Assembly (NCBI GenBank): GCA_030691295.1
Contig: JAUYEQ010000375.1
Location: forward strand, 1-8,375
Direction: 5' to 3'
DNA: 8,375 bases
Origin: Bacteroidota bacterium
GTDB taxonomy: Bacteria; Bacteroidota; Bacteroidia; Bacteroidales; Prolixibacteraceae
Every line of letters begins with the position of its first letter. Positions within the stretch are counted from its first letter, which is position 1. The position numbers and the translations under genes are program-made. Below the pieces are notes generated by a model. The model saw only the letters and a program-made list of their open reading frames with translations. It was not told the DNA's origin and did not search any database. Positions 1 through 7,013 of this stretch are shown in pieces.

Positions 1-1359
1 AAAATCATGGGTTTCGTATTCGTTCAGTTCACTCTGACCAGTCAGAAAAGCAACCGTTTGTTTTTCCGTGTTCATTAATTCCGAAAAAGCTGCGGTAAAC
101 TCGTATTCCAGACTTTCAATCGAGTTGTTCAGGTTCACTTCCGAATGCAAGGCCGGATTGTTTTTAAGCAGATTAACACTCATTTGCTTGTCGCCATATT
201 CGATCAGCGCTCCCGGAAAAATGCGCCGGGTAACAGTTCCCTGTTTCGTGTTTTGCCTGATATCAGTCGGTTGAAGTCCTTTCCCAGCCAATTCAATAAA
301 AAGCTGATCGCGTCTTTTCGTGTCCGAAATTTCATAAGGATCGATTACCGCCAGATTAATTAGTTGCGACGAATATGCATTGTAATCAGCAATTTTTTCC
401 TGAACAGATTTTTGGAGTTTGCGGAATCCCGCAGGTAATTCGCCATCCAGATAAAGTGTAATATTGATCGGTTTGTCAAGTTCTTTTACCAGATTCTTCG
501 AAACTGCAGTGATCGAATATCTTTTTTCAGCCGTTAAATCGAGACGAAAGAACATTTGTACTGACAGAAAACTGATGAAAACAACGCCCACAATCGCCAA
601 AGCGCCCAGTTTCAATTCTCTCCTGAAATTGATTTTGTGAAAATGAATGATTCGGCTTGTCAGGAAAAGAAAAAGAAAAATGGTGGCAAGAAAATAAACC
701 AGATCGCGCGAATCGACCACTCCCCGACTGATAGAATTGTAATGTTCGTTGATCCCGAAACCTGTAATCAGTTGCTGAATAGCCGATGGAAGCTGCATGG
801 AACCGACCAGATCGAAGCCGAGATAGGCCAGAAAAGAAAGCCCCATGGCAAGGATAAAGGAAAAAATCTGGTTATCGGTGAGCGCCGACGCGAACAAGCC
901 AATCGCGACATAAATGGCGGCAAGAAAAAACAAACCAATAAAAGCGCCCCAGGTTCCGCCGGTATCAATACTTCCAACCGGATTTCCGAGCGAATACACC
1001 GAGAAAAAATACACCAAAGTAGGCAGCAACGAAATCGTTACCAACAGCAGGCCTGCCAGATATTTGGCAAGTACAATCCTGAAAACAGAAAGTGGCCGGG
1101 TAAGCAGAACTTCCATGGTTCCCAATCGTTTTTCTTCGGCAAACAACCGCATGGTTACTGCCGGAACCAAAAACAGGTAAACCCACGGCGCCAGCGAGAA
1201 CAAACCATCGAGCGAAGCATATCCGCCCTCCATGATATTGTAATTTCCGGGGAAAACCCACAGAAACAAACTCGTTGCCAGCAAGAATACAAAAACCACC
1301 ACATAACCTGTGAGCGATCCAAAAAAACTGGTAATTTCTTTTTTTAAGAGACTGAACAT
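1..1359 (-). CDS. gldFG: GldF-GldG fusion, gliding-motility-associated ABC transporter protein (3' end outside window)
   Basis: One uninterrupted frame of 453 codons runs from ATG at 1359 off the window edge; I translated it line by line and found no stop. Residues 1-235 look like GldF, an ABC-2 type permease: a short cytoplasmic start (MFSLLKKEITSFFGS), then about six hydrophobic segments (near 18-37, 54-70, 96-120, 137-160, 164-183, 220-236). Family-typical stretches include LAPWVYLFLVPAVTMR, TMEVLLTRPLS and GNPVGSID. A short basic linker follows, then a further membrane segment (about 252-271). The start of GldG comes next, with RLDLTAEKRYSIT (272-284) and LYLDGELPAGFRKL. In Flavobacterium johnsoniae, gldF and gldG are separate genes whose products work with the ATPase GldA; here they are one protein, at least to residue 453. 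A gldA is not visible. The protein acts in the inner membrane; its substrate is not established. Start chosen because it begins the conserved KKEI..FF N-terminus. No clear promoter seen between 1360 and 1525. Confidence 0.9.
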   Translation of the reverse strand, partial: MFSLLKKEITSFFGSLTGYVVVFVFLLATSLFLWVFPGNYNIMEGGYASLDGLFSLAPWVYLFLVPAVTMRLFAEEKRLGTMEVLLTRPLSVFRIVLAKYLAGLLLVTISLLPTLVYFFSVYSLGNPVGSIDTGGTWGAFIGLFFLAAIYVAIGLFASALTDNQIFSFILAMGLSFLAYLGFDLVGSMQLPSAIQQLITGFGINEHYNSISRGVVDSRDLVYFLATIFLFLFLTSRIIHFHKINFRRELKLGALAIVGVVFISFLSVQMFFRLDLTAEKRYSITAVSKNLVKELDKPINITLYLDGELPAGFRKLQKSVQEKIADYNAYSSQLINLAVIDPYEISDTKRRDQLFIELAGKGLQPTDIRQNTKQGTVTRRIFPGALIEYGDKQMSVNLLKNNPALHSEVNLNNSIESLEYEFTAAFSELMNTEKQTVAFLTGQSELNEYETHDF

Positions 1360-1402
1360 ACTTGAAATGTTACTTCTTTGGTTTTTATGATTTTACGTTT
1401 AC

Positions 1403-1454
1403 CCATTTACAAATTCTACCATTTTCGTGACCTTACGAAAATGGTCATAAATGG
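1403..1454. repeat. Palindromic element, copy 1 (downstream of R-M operon, upstream of gldFG)
   Basis: The core is a perfect 11-bp inverted repeat: ACCATTTTCGT (1418-1428), 6-nt loop GACCTT, and ACGAAAATGGT (1435-1445). An outer 7-bp pair, CCATTTA (1403-1409) with TAAATGG (1448-1454), can extend the stem across an internal loop. Read on the + strand, the core matches the reverse complement of the palindrome at 6941-6968 at 24 of 28 positions. It lies 80 nt past the methyltransferase stop and 58 nt before the gldFG start, so it could end the R-M transcript or sit in the gldFG leader. There is no T-run after the stem on either strand, so it is not a textbook intrinsic terminator. It may be a member of a dispersed intergenic repeat family (inference from the two copies). 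Confidence 0.75.
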
Positions 1455-1525
1455 TGTACCAAAATTCCTAAGGGATTCAATATTAAATATCCCCGATGGA
1501 TAATTCATCACAGTGCCAACTGATT

Positions 1526-3409
1526 TTATAAAAGATTTGATACTCCATACTTGTTTTGTAAAAACCCATTTCTTTCTATTGAAGAATCTGTCATTAAGAG
1601 AAACTCTTCTTCATTTTGCGTTAGTTGACAGATACTGAAGTCTTTTACGTAGTTTTTTGCCAAAGCGTAAAAATTACCTGAATACGGTTTACTAGTCTGC
1701 TTTATGTAATACCAAAAAACATTGGATTCAAGAATTCGTTTTACAATTTTCAATTCTCTTTCGGATTTACTAAAAAGGGCGTAGCCTGCGTATAATAATA
1801 AATCTTCCTGATCTGTATATACAAAATACGGCTGGCTTGACATGTAGGGAAACAATAGTTTTTTCCCATAATCATTAATCGCTTGCGACCGTCCGAATTC
1901 AAACCATTGGTATTTTTTTGGTTTCCCTTTGTCTCTGTTGAACAGTTGTTCCTGATTGAGCTTTAAGTATGCATATGCATTGGGATAATTATCTTGAAAA
2001 TAAGGCTCTTCAAATACAATCATTTTATTATGACCGCCTTTAAAAAGGTCAAGTTGATCATTGTTGGAATGATATGGGAAAATAATTTTTTCAGTTAATG
2101 AAGGAATTTCGTTTTCTGTTTTTAACCGGTTGGGTTTTATTATATCTCTACAAATGTCTTTTTCTATTTTATGAAGTTTGCCATTTTGGTGATAGTAATA
2201 TTTATCGTCCTCATCAACAGGTTTAAATATAAAAATATCATTACTCAATGTCGCTAAACCATTTTTAATTGAATATTTGTTTCCTAAACTTATTCCGGCA
2301 TTTTCAAGCTTGTCAATATTTTCAAGTATCTGACTTTTATTCAGAATCCAGCCTTTGTTAGTGTTTAAGAGTTTGTATGCAACATCTGAAAATGGTTTAA
2401 CTGAGTTGGCTTTAATAGCATCTGAATTTGCTTTTACATACTTTACCGAATCTGACTTATTTTTCGAAATACTGACAATGCAGGTGTAGGTCGATTTGTT
2501 CTCAAATATTTGCTGATTACCAAAATCAATTATTGATACCGCCAGTTTATTTTGTTTGAAATATTCACGAAGATTTCGGGCATTGACACTTCGCTTAAAT
2601 GTGTTTACGGTGATAAAACTTAGCAAACCTGTTTCTTTCAGGTTTACCAATCCAATCTCAAAAAACGGAATATACAAATCAGGATTACCAGACTTGGTAA
2701 CTTCCCATTTCGACATCAATTTTTTGGAATCTTTACTTAAATGTTTTGCACGAACATAGGGCGGATTGCCGACAACAGCATCAAAACCTATGAAATCCGG
2801 AATATTACTTTTCCAGTCAAAATCTAATGCATTACCAACGTACAAATTGAACTCAAACTCAGGAATATCTTCACCTTTAGATACTGCAAGAAGAGTTAAA
2901 AGTATTTTAGCTCGTTCAATGGTATAATCTGAAATATCTAGCCCAAAAATATTTTCTCTGAATATTTCAGCAAAGGTTTTTGTCGTTTTCGCTTTTATTC
3001 TCCCAACTGCCGAATGCAAAAAAGCTCCTGTCCCGCATGCAATGTCTGCAATAGTCAATGAATGAAGGTTTTTGTTGCCGTTTAAATTAACTGCATTGTC
3101 AACTATATAGCTTTTAATGTAGTTCGGCGTGTAAACAGCGCCGTTTGTAACAACATCTTTCGAGGGGATCGTTATTTCAAATAATTCTGTCAGATCTTCA
3201 AGATCATACTTGTTATTCTTTAACTTCACGAGGTTCGTAAATTCTGAAACTTTTTGGGTATCATTTCCTTCAATGCACGACTTAATTAACTTGTTATGCA
3301 AAATTGATAATTTATTGAACTCTAAAAATGCACCGACTATTAACTTGTTAACAAGAACAAGATCATCGGAATAGTTCTTAAGATATGTTATTATTTCCTT
3401 ATGAATCAT
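1526..3409 (-). CDS. Stand-alone N6-adenine DNA methyltransferase with TaqI/Eco57I-like specificity domain
   Basis: 627 aa. It transfers a methyl group from S-adenosylmethionine to adenine N6 in a specific DNA site, protecting host DNA. Motifs appear in gamma-class order: GAVYTP (90-95, motif X region), ADIACGTGAF (121-130, motif I, SAM binding), FGLDIS (155-160, acidic motif II with D158), and VVGNPPYV (212-219, catalytic motif IV NPPY at 215-218). A target-recognition region follows, entered by SIKNGLATLSNDIFIF (380-395) and ending with KPYSGNFYALAKNYVKDFSI (574-593), as in TaqI-type C-terminal domains. The first 85 residues are predicted helical and show no nuclease motif, so this looks modification-only. 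It starts 2 nt after the upstream TAG (TAG-CC-ATG), so it is probably translated by coupling. In Eco57I-type systems a separate methylase of this kind accompanies the fused enzyme. The target sequence cannot be read from the protein. Confidence 0.9.
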   Translation of the reverse strand: MIHKEIITYLKNYSDDLVLVNKLIVGAFLEFNKLSILHNKLIKSCIEGNDTQKVSEFTNLVKLKNNKYDLEDLTELFEITIPSKDVVTNGAVYTPNYIKSYIVDNAVNLNGNKNLHSLTIADIACGTGAFLHSAVGRIKAKTTKTFAEIFRENIFGLDISDYTIERAKILLTLLAVSKGEDIPEFEFNLYVGNALDFDWKSNIPDFIGFDAVVGNPPYVRAKHLSKDSKKLMSKWEVTKSGNPDLYIPFFEIGLVNLKETGLLSFITVNTFKRSVNARNLREYFKQNKLAVSIIDFGNQQIFENKSTYTCIVSISKNKSDSVKYVKANSDAIKANSVKPFSDVAYKLLNTNKGWILNKSQILENIDKLENAGISLGNKYSIKNGLATLSNDIFIFKPVDEDDKYYYHQNGKLHKIEKDICRDIIKPNRLKTENEIPSLTEKIIFPYHSNNDQLDLFKGGHNKMIVFEEPYFQDNYPNAYAYLKLNQEQLFNRDKGKPKKYQWFEFGRSQAINDYGKKLLFPYMSSQPYFVYTDQEDLLLYAGYALFSKSERELKIVKRILESNVFWYYIKQTSKPYSGNFYALAKNYVKDFSICQLTQNEEEFLLMTDSSIERNGFLQNKYGVSNLL

Positions 3410-3411
3410 GG

Positions 3412-6400
3412 CTATTCAATTATTTCAATTCGGTTAATATTTCTTCCTCTCTGAGTGAAAAACTCAACTTCCTCGGCGGACAATTGGTACAATTCATAAA
3501 CCTTCGCATCAAGCCTGATCCATAGGCTATTTAAGGAATTGCGCAAAACATTTTTCTGCCGAGGTGTTGCAGAAATAAATTGATTCTGAATTCGTTCAAT
3601 ATCCGTTCCAAGACTTGCTATTTCCCGAATAAGCTCAGGGTTGTTTTCATAATTCACTTTTGGAAAAGGAATCGGCTCAATAAACTGCTTGTTGAATTTA
3701 AAATATCCATTTTGCTGAGGGTTTGCTATAGATCTTGCACAAACAGAAAATAAAGTAGAGTTTATAATACTGGCAATAGCGAACAAGTTGTTTTCATCTT
3801 TATTTGGAATTTCAATGAAAAACATGTTCGCATTATCGCAATAATTATTCGGATTCTGAGTGACTGTGGCAAATGTGTCATTTGCAGTCATGGGTATTAT
3901 AACCTTTGGATATATGGCTTTATGATTCTGTACACGTGTAAATAGATGCCAAGCTTCACTACCTGTACAAGTTTCAACATTAGCAACAATTTCCTCTTTA
4001 TTTCTTGTCAAATAGGCACCAGTCAAGGGAAATCGTAAAGAAAAATCAGAAAAGCCAATAGAATCATTATTTTCTTCTGAAACTTCATAAGGGAAAATTA
4101 CATAAGTATCAGTGGTGTCTCTGCAAAATTGGTAGAATCGTTCGTTGACCAACAAAGGTCTACAAGCATCTATTTCTATTAAAATATCATTCTCTAAATG
4201 TGAGTCACATAAAATAGTTCCGTCATCATTAAAGGATTTTACTTTCAAATGATAAGCTCTGTCCCACAAAACCTGAATCCCTACTTTTACATTTGCAAAA
4301 TCGCCAAATTTTCCGTGTATGTTTAGAAGTTGTGTTTTAATACTGAGTAATTCAGCATCATTAAAATTCCACGGATTTACATCAAAAGCATTTGAAGGTA
4401 TTACCGTAAAACTGGAACTATCTGTTTCAACTGGTTCAATACTTTCTAGTTTTGCAGGTATTTCTTCAACCTGATTTGAAATCTTTATGAACGAAACTAT
4501 CTCGGGATGAGATTTTTCAAGAATCAGAGAAGCAATGTATGTAATTCTGTCTTTGAATAAATTCGTTGTTTCAAAGTCTATTACCTGAGAAAGCAATTGA
4601 TTGGAGCTGATATACTCTCTTATTTTCTTTCCGTATTCTGTTTTAAAAAAACGTTTCTGAATAATAAAACCTAGTTTACCCTGATTATTTAAAAGTCCAA
4701 TGGCTCGTTCTATAAATGCAACTGACAAATCAACTTTGCCATTTTTAGTGGTTTCATATTTATCCTTTATGTACTGGTGCATAAAAGGATATTCTTTGTT
4801 ATAATTTCTAACCTCAACATAAGGTGGATTTCCAACAATAAAATCGAAGCCTTCTTTATCGGTAAATATTTCAGAGAACCCAGCTTCTGAATTCCAATCA
4901 AATGGATTTGTCTTATAAAGTTGTACTTCGTTCGTATTTATCTCTGGATACTCTTCCCTAATATCATAAGAAACAAGAGTATTTCCACATTTTACATTAT
5001 TTCCAACATTATTTAAAATTTGGTTCCCATAAATCCCAATGTCTTGATAGTTTTCATGAAAATCAATGCTATCAATAACTTTAAGGGACAACGACATTCT
5101 TGCAACTTCCACTGCTTCAGGATCAATATCAACAGCATAGATGCAATTAGATATCAACCTTCGTTTACCCTCTATAGTTAAAGTAGTACTACCGCCATCA
5201 TTAAAAAACAATTCAGAAAAACCGTCGGGTTGGCTCTGATTGTAGTATTCAATAATTATGTTTTGTAAATAATCAAAGATTTCAATTAGAAAAATACCAC
5301 TGCCGCATGTAAAATCAAGAATTCTTGTCTGAAATATTCCGTGAAGACCTCCTGCAAGCATTTTTTCTTTTAATATTGTTCGTTTTAATAGATCTTGGAC
5401 CAGAAACTGTGGTGTACTTATAGCACCATTTGTTTTCACATACTCAAGTTTGAGCTTTTCTGAAACTACGCCATTTTCAATGAAAAGCTTCCTAGATAAA
5501 AATATTTCATAAATGTCGCTGAGTAATTTTGTTGGAATTACATCAAAACGGTATGGCGAAGGGTAATATAAAAGCTCAATGAGTTCATTGAAGATATCAT
5601 CAGGTATTTCAATATCATGAATACTTTTTATTCGGTCAAACAAAGGTCCATCGTAATGATCATAAAAGTCGTTGTATGATGATTCTTTAAATGCATTCCA
5701 GAATCCTATTGACTGATAATAAAGCAACAAACCCTCCTTCTCTATCCTTCTGGCTTCACATATGCGAATAAAAATGATCCTATTAATAACCACTTGGGCT
5801 ATATAGGCAAGTAGCTCTGAATTATCAGTTATTAAAGGTTTATTGTTTTCAAGAATACTGTTTGCTAAATTCATTCGAAAATTAGATAGTTGGTTTGCAA
5901 ACAGAAAATCAGGTGATATTTTTTGAATTCCTCTTTCAGTTTTAAGCGTATCGGAATAAAATAGGGATAGTTTTCCATTTAAAATATTGGATTTGAGCAA
6001 GTGAGCTTCCAATATTTCAAAATTATCTATATAGTTTTCAATATTTAAGTAAACTCTTCCTAAGTTCGCTGCTTGGTCTTGTACTGGAATATAGGTACAA
6101 TCATATATTACGAACTCCTCAAAATTTGTTATAAATGCACAAGGAGCTTTGATAGACCACCCATAAGATTTTATCTGGAATGCAGATGTCGAATCTGTTT
6201 CTAAATTGACATAAGTACCTTTTGCATCAAGAAATGTTAGCTTTTCCCCTCCACGCTTAAATGTATAATCAGGTCTTGTTGATGTCGAACCTATTGCAAT
6301 CAATCTTTCTTTTTCTTCTTTTGATAGTAACTTTTCTTGAAGAATCTGGGAAGTATCCATCACATCCCAGTCGAATATGTCAATTAACTGATTAATCCAC

Positions 6401-6501
6401 ATTCGCATGGTTTCTTCAGAACTAAGGACTAAACGTCCTTGTTCTTTGAAAGTCTGATATTTTTCAATCAGTTGTTGTAGTCTAAATCTTCTATCTTCCA
6501 T
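3412..6501 (-). CDS. Eco57I-type (type IIG) fused restriction endonuclease and N6-adenine methyltransferase
   Basis: 1029 aa, close to Eco57I (about 1000 aa). Nuclease region: residues 1-135 carry a PD-(D/E)xK core, with P77-D78 in STRPDYTF, D92-A93-K94 in TFLDAKG, and a QxxxY motif (Q109, Y113 in FQIKSYGW) of the HsdR-like kind. A mostly helical connector follows (about 150-355). Methyltransferase region: GAISTPQFLVQDLL (359-372), ILDFTCGSG (394-402, motif I), YAVDIDPEAVEVA (455-467, motif II), FIVGNPPYVEV (554-564, motif IV NPPY 558-561), and GKLGFIIQKRFFK (608-620). The target-recognition region is entered by VKVGIQVLWDRAYHL (738-752) and runs to the C-terminus. All catalytic residues I looked for are present, so it is probably active. 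Expected action is SAM-linked cleavage at a fixed distance from an asymmetric site, with methylation of one strand. The ATG directly abuts the regulator's TAA, and a plausible AAGGAA Shine-Dalgarno lies at 6517-6512, 10 nt upstream of the ATG. There is no helicase domain, which argues against type I or type ISP. Confidence 0.9.
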   Translation of the reverse strand: MEDRRFRLQQLIEKYQTFKEQGRLVLSSEETMRMWINQLIDIFDWDVMDTSQILQEKLLSKEEKERLIAIGSTSTRPDYTFKRGGEKLTFLDAKGTYVNLETDSTSAFQIKSYGWSIKAPCAFITNFEEFVIYDCTYIPVQDQAANLGRVYLNIENYIDNFEILEAHLLKSNILNGKLSLFYSDTLKTERGIQKISPDFLFANQLSNFRMNLANSILENNKPLITDNSELLAYIAQVVINRIIFIRICEARRIEKEGLLLYYQSIGFWNAFKESSYNDFYDHYDGPLFDRIKSIHDIEIPDDIFNELIELLYYPSPYRFDVIPTKLLSDIYEIFLSRKLFIENGVVSEKLKLEYVKTNGAISTPQFLVQDLLKRTILKEKMLAGGLHGIFQTRILDFTCGSGIFLIEIFDYLQNIIIEYYNQSQPDGFSELFFNDGGSTTLTIEGKRRLISNCIYAVDIDPEAVEVARMSLSLKVIDSIDFHENYQDIGIYGNQILNNVGNNVKCGNTLVSYDIREEYPEINTNEVQLYKTNPFDWNSEAGFSEIFTDKEGFDFIVGNPPYVEVRNYNKEYPFMHQYIKDKYETTKNGKVDLSVAFIERAIGLLNNQGKLGFIIQKRFFKTEYGKKIREYISSNQLLSQVIDFETTNLFKDRITYIASLILEKSHPEIVSFIKISNQVEEIPAKLESIEPVETDSSSFTVIPSNAFDVNPWNFNDAELLSIKTQLLNIHGKFGDFANVKVGIQVLWDRAYHLKVKSFNDDGTILCDSHLENDILIEIDACRPLLVNERFYQFCRDTTDTYVIFPYEVSEENNDSIGFSDFSLRFPLTGAYLTRNKEEIVANVETCTGSEAWHLFTRVQNHKAIYPKVIIPMTANDTFATVTQNPNNYCDNANMFFIEIPNKDENNLFAIASIINSTLFSVCARSIANPQQNGYFKFNKQFIEPIPFPKVNYENNPELIREIASLGTDIERIQNQFISATPRQKNVLRNSLNSLWIRLDAKVYELYQLSAEEVEFFTQRGRNINRIEIIE

Positions 6502-6801
6502 TTACTTGAGATTCCTTAAATAGTTGATTTTGCTTTCGGCAACTTTTAAAATATCATTCGCAGAATCTTCTTGAAGTATTTCGTAAGCAATATTTTCACT
6601 CAAATACTGAATCATTAATTCTTTGACATTGAACTCTAAAGCTTCAGCAATCCGAACAACTTGTTCTCTTCTTGCTTTGCGTTCCCCTCGTTCTATCTTG
6701 CTGAGAATGGCTGTGTCAATATCAATCATAGCCGCAAGTTGTCTTAACAGCAATCCTTTTGCTTCCCTTTTACTTCTAACGATGTCTCCAAATCTATCCA
6801 T
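6502..6801 (-). CDS. XRE-family helix-turn-helix regulator of the R-M operon (controller-like)
   Basis: 99 aa. Residues 3-65 form an XRE/Cro-type DNA-binding fold: FGDIVRSKREAKGLLLRQLA, then IDIDTAILSKIERGERKA, which contains the recognition helix and the family-typical SKIERG turn, then VVRIAEALEFNVKEL. A helical tail (67-99, ending ILKVAESKINYLRNLK) follows and may aid dimerisation. It is the first gene of a three-gene R-M operon, and its stop codon directly abuts the start of the fused enzyme. By analogy with C proteins of type II systems it probably times or limits expression of the downstream genes; this is inference from position and fold. An inverted repeat 15 nt upstream of its start (6816-6832) overlaps the putative promoter, which suggests autorepression. 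It is slightly longer than classical C proteins (about 80 aa). An antitoxin-like role is less likely because no toxin partner is adjacent. Confidence 0.88.
   Translation of the reverse strand: MDRFGDIVRSKREAKGLLLRQLAAMIDIDTAILSKIERGERKARREQVVRIAEALEFNVKELMIQYLSENIAYEILQEDSANDILKVAESKINYLRNLK
6512..6517 (-). promoter_or_regulatory. Shine-Dalgarno-like site for the fused R-M enzyme
   Basis: AAGGAA on the minus strand, 10 nt upstream of the ATG at 6501 and inside the last codons of the HTH gene. Such purine motifs are weaker guides in Bacteroidota, but with the abutting TAA-ATG junction it supports this start and coupled translation. Confidence 0.35.
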
Positions 6802-6815
6802 TTGAAATATTTATC

Positions 6816-6832
6816 TTGACATTATTTGTCAA
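6816..6832. promoter_or_regulatory. Candidate operator for the XRE regulator
   Basis: Perfect inverted repeat TTGACA (6816-6821), 5-nt spacer TTATT, TGTCAA (6827-6832), 17 bp in total. This size and symmetry suit a homodimeric XRE repressor. It lies 15-31 nt upstream of the regulator's ATG and overlaps the last three bases of the putative -7 element, so bound protein would block RNA polymerase. The link to this regulator is inferred from position only. Confidence 0.5.
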
Positions 6833-6861
6833 ATATATAAATAGAATCTTTTTTTTACAAT
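6830..6861 (-). promoter_or_regulatory. Candidate Bacteroidota-type promoter of the R-M operon
   Basis: On the minus strand TATATTTG (6837-6830) fits the Bacteroidota -7 consensus TAnnTTTG exactly. ATTG (6861-6858), a 3-of-4 match to the -33 TTTG box, stands 20 nt further upstream, within the accepted spacing. Transcription would start near 6823, giving a leader of about 20 nt before the ATG at 6801. The region is AT-rich, so a chance match is possible. Confidence 0.4.
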
Positions 6862-6940
6862 CATACTTCGTGAAAAATATGAACAGACTTATCAACAAGC
6901 ATCATTAGGGAAGAGGGAATAGCGATCTTTACCAATCCCG

Positions 6941-6968
6941 ATCATTTTCGTGGGGTCACGAAAATGAT
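6941..6968. repeat. Palindromic element, copy 2 (between lpxB and the R-M operon)
   Basis: Perfect 12-bp inverted repeat: ATCATTTTCGTG (6941-6952), loop GGGT (6953-6956), CACGAAAATGAT (6957-6968). Its reverse complement matches the core at 1418-1445 at 24 of 28 positions. Two differences are compensatory changes in the outer stem (C-G to T-A) and two lie at adjacent positions, TT versus CC, just 3' of the shared GACC. It begins 45 nt past the lpxB stop, so it may end the lpxB transcript. It is not followed by a T-run in that direction (the next bases are CGGGATTGGT), so a protein-dependent or repeat-element role is as likely. Confidence 0.75.
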
Positions 6969-7013
6969 GATCAATTTTAACATTCTGAGTTTTTTACAAG
7001 AATCTACTGCACG

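Larger units (their letters stand above)
1526..6801 (-). other. Three-gene restriction-modification operon (defence cassette)
   Basis: Regulator, fused nuclease-methyltransferase and stand-alone methyltransferase lie on one strand with gaps of 0 and 2 nt, and one promoter candidate lies upstream. I saw no transposase or integrase. Sample lines counted by hand gave about 32-35% G+C inside the operon and 37-53% in flanking lpxB and gldFG lines, hinting at separate origin. A similar palindrome stands on each side (1418-1445 and 6941-6968). The nearest known model is Eco57I (a bifunctional enzyme plus a separate methylase). Confidence 0.8.

Noticed and set aside
1338..1345. Run of A residues near the start of gldFG as a slippage or phase-variation site
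   Set aside because: Only seven A in lysine codons (TTA AAA AAA), a common composition here, and the frame is intact; nothing else suggests phase variation.
637..1347. 236-codon open frame on the + strand
   Set aside because: It is antisense to the clear GldF coding sequence, and its product is an unusual lysine/glutamine/asparagine-rich string with no family resemblance; a shadow frame.
1472..1493. Weak hairpin GGGAT/ATCCC as terminator of the R-M operon
   Set aside because: Only a 5-bp stem with a 12-nt AT-rich loop and no T-run after it on the minus strand.
1416..1508. 30-codon minus-strand frame between the methyltransferase and gldFG, ending MTIFVRSRKW
   Set aside because: It reads straight through the palindrome, has no clear ribosome binding site, and its end is simply the translation of the hairpin. 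Most likely non-coding.
3412..6501. Alternative reading as a type I, type ISP, BREX or DISARM component
   Set aside because: No helicase/ATPase domain and no companion genes of those systems are present; nuclease, methyltransferase and TRD in one chain plus a separate methylase fit Eco57I-type better.
1407..7007. Possible target-site-like similarity: TTACAAATTCTAC (1407-1419) and TTACAAGAATCTAC (6994-7007)
   Set aside because: Needs a gap and mismatches to align, is short and AT-rich, and no integrase or transposase is present; chance similarity is likely.
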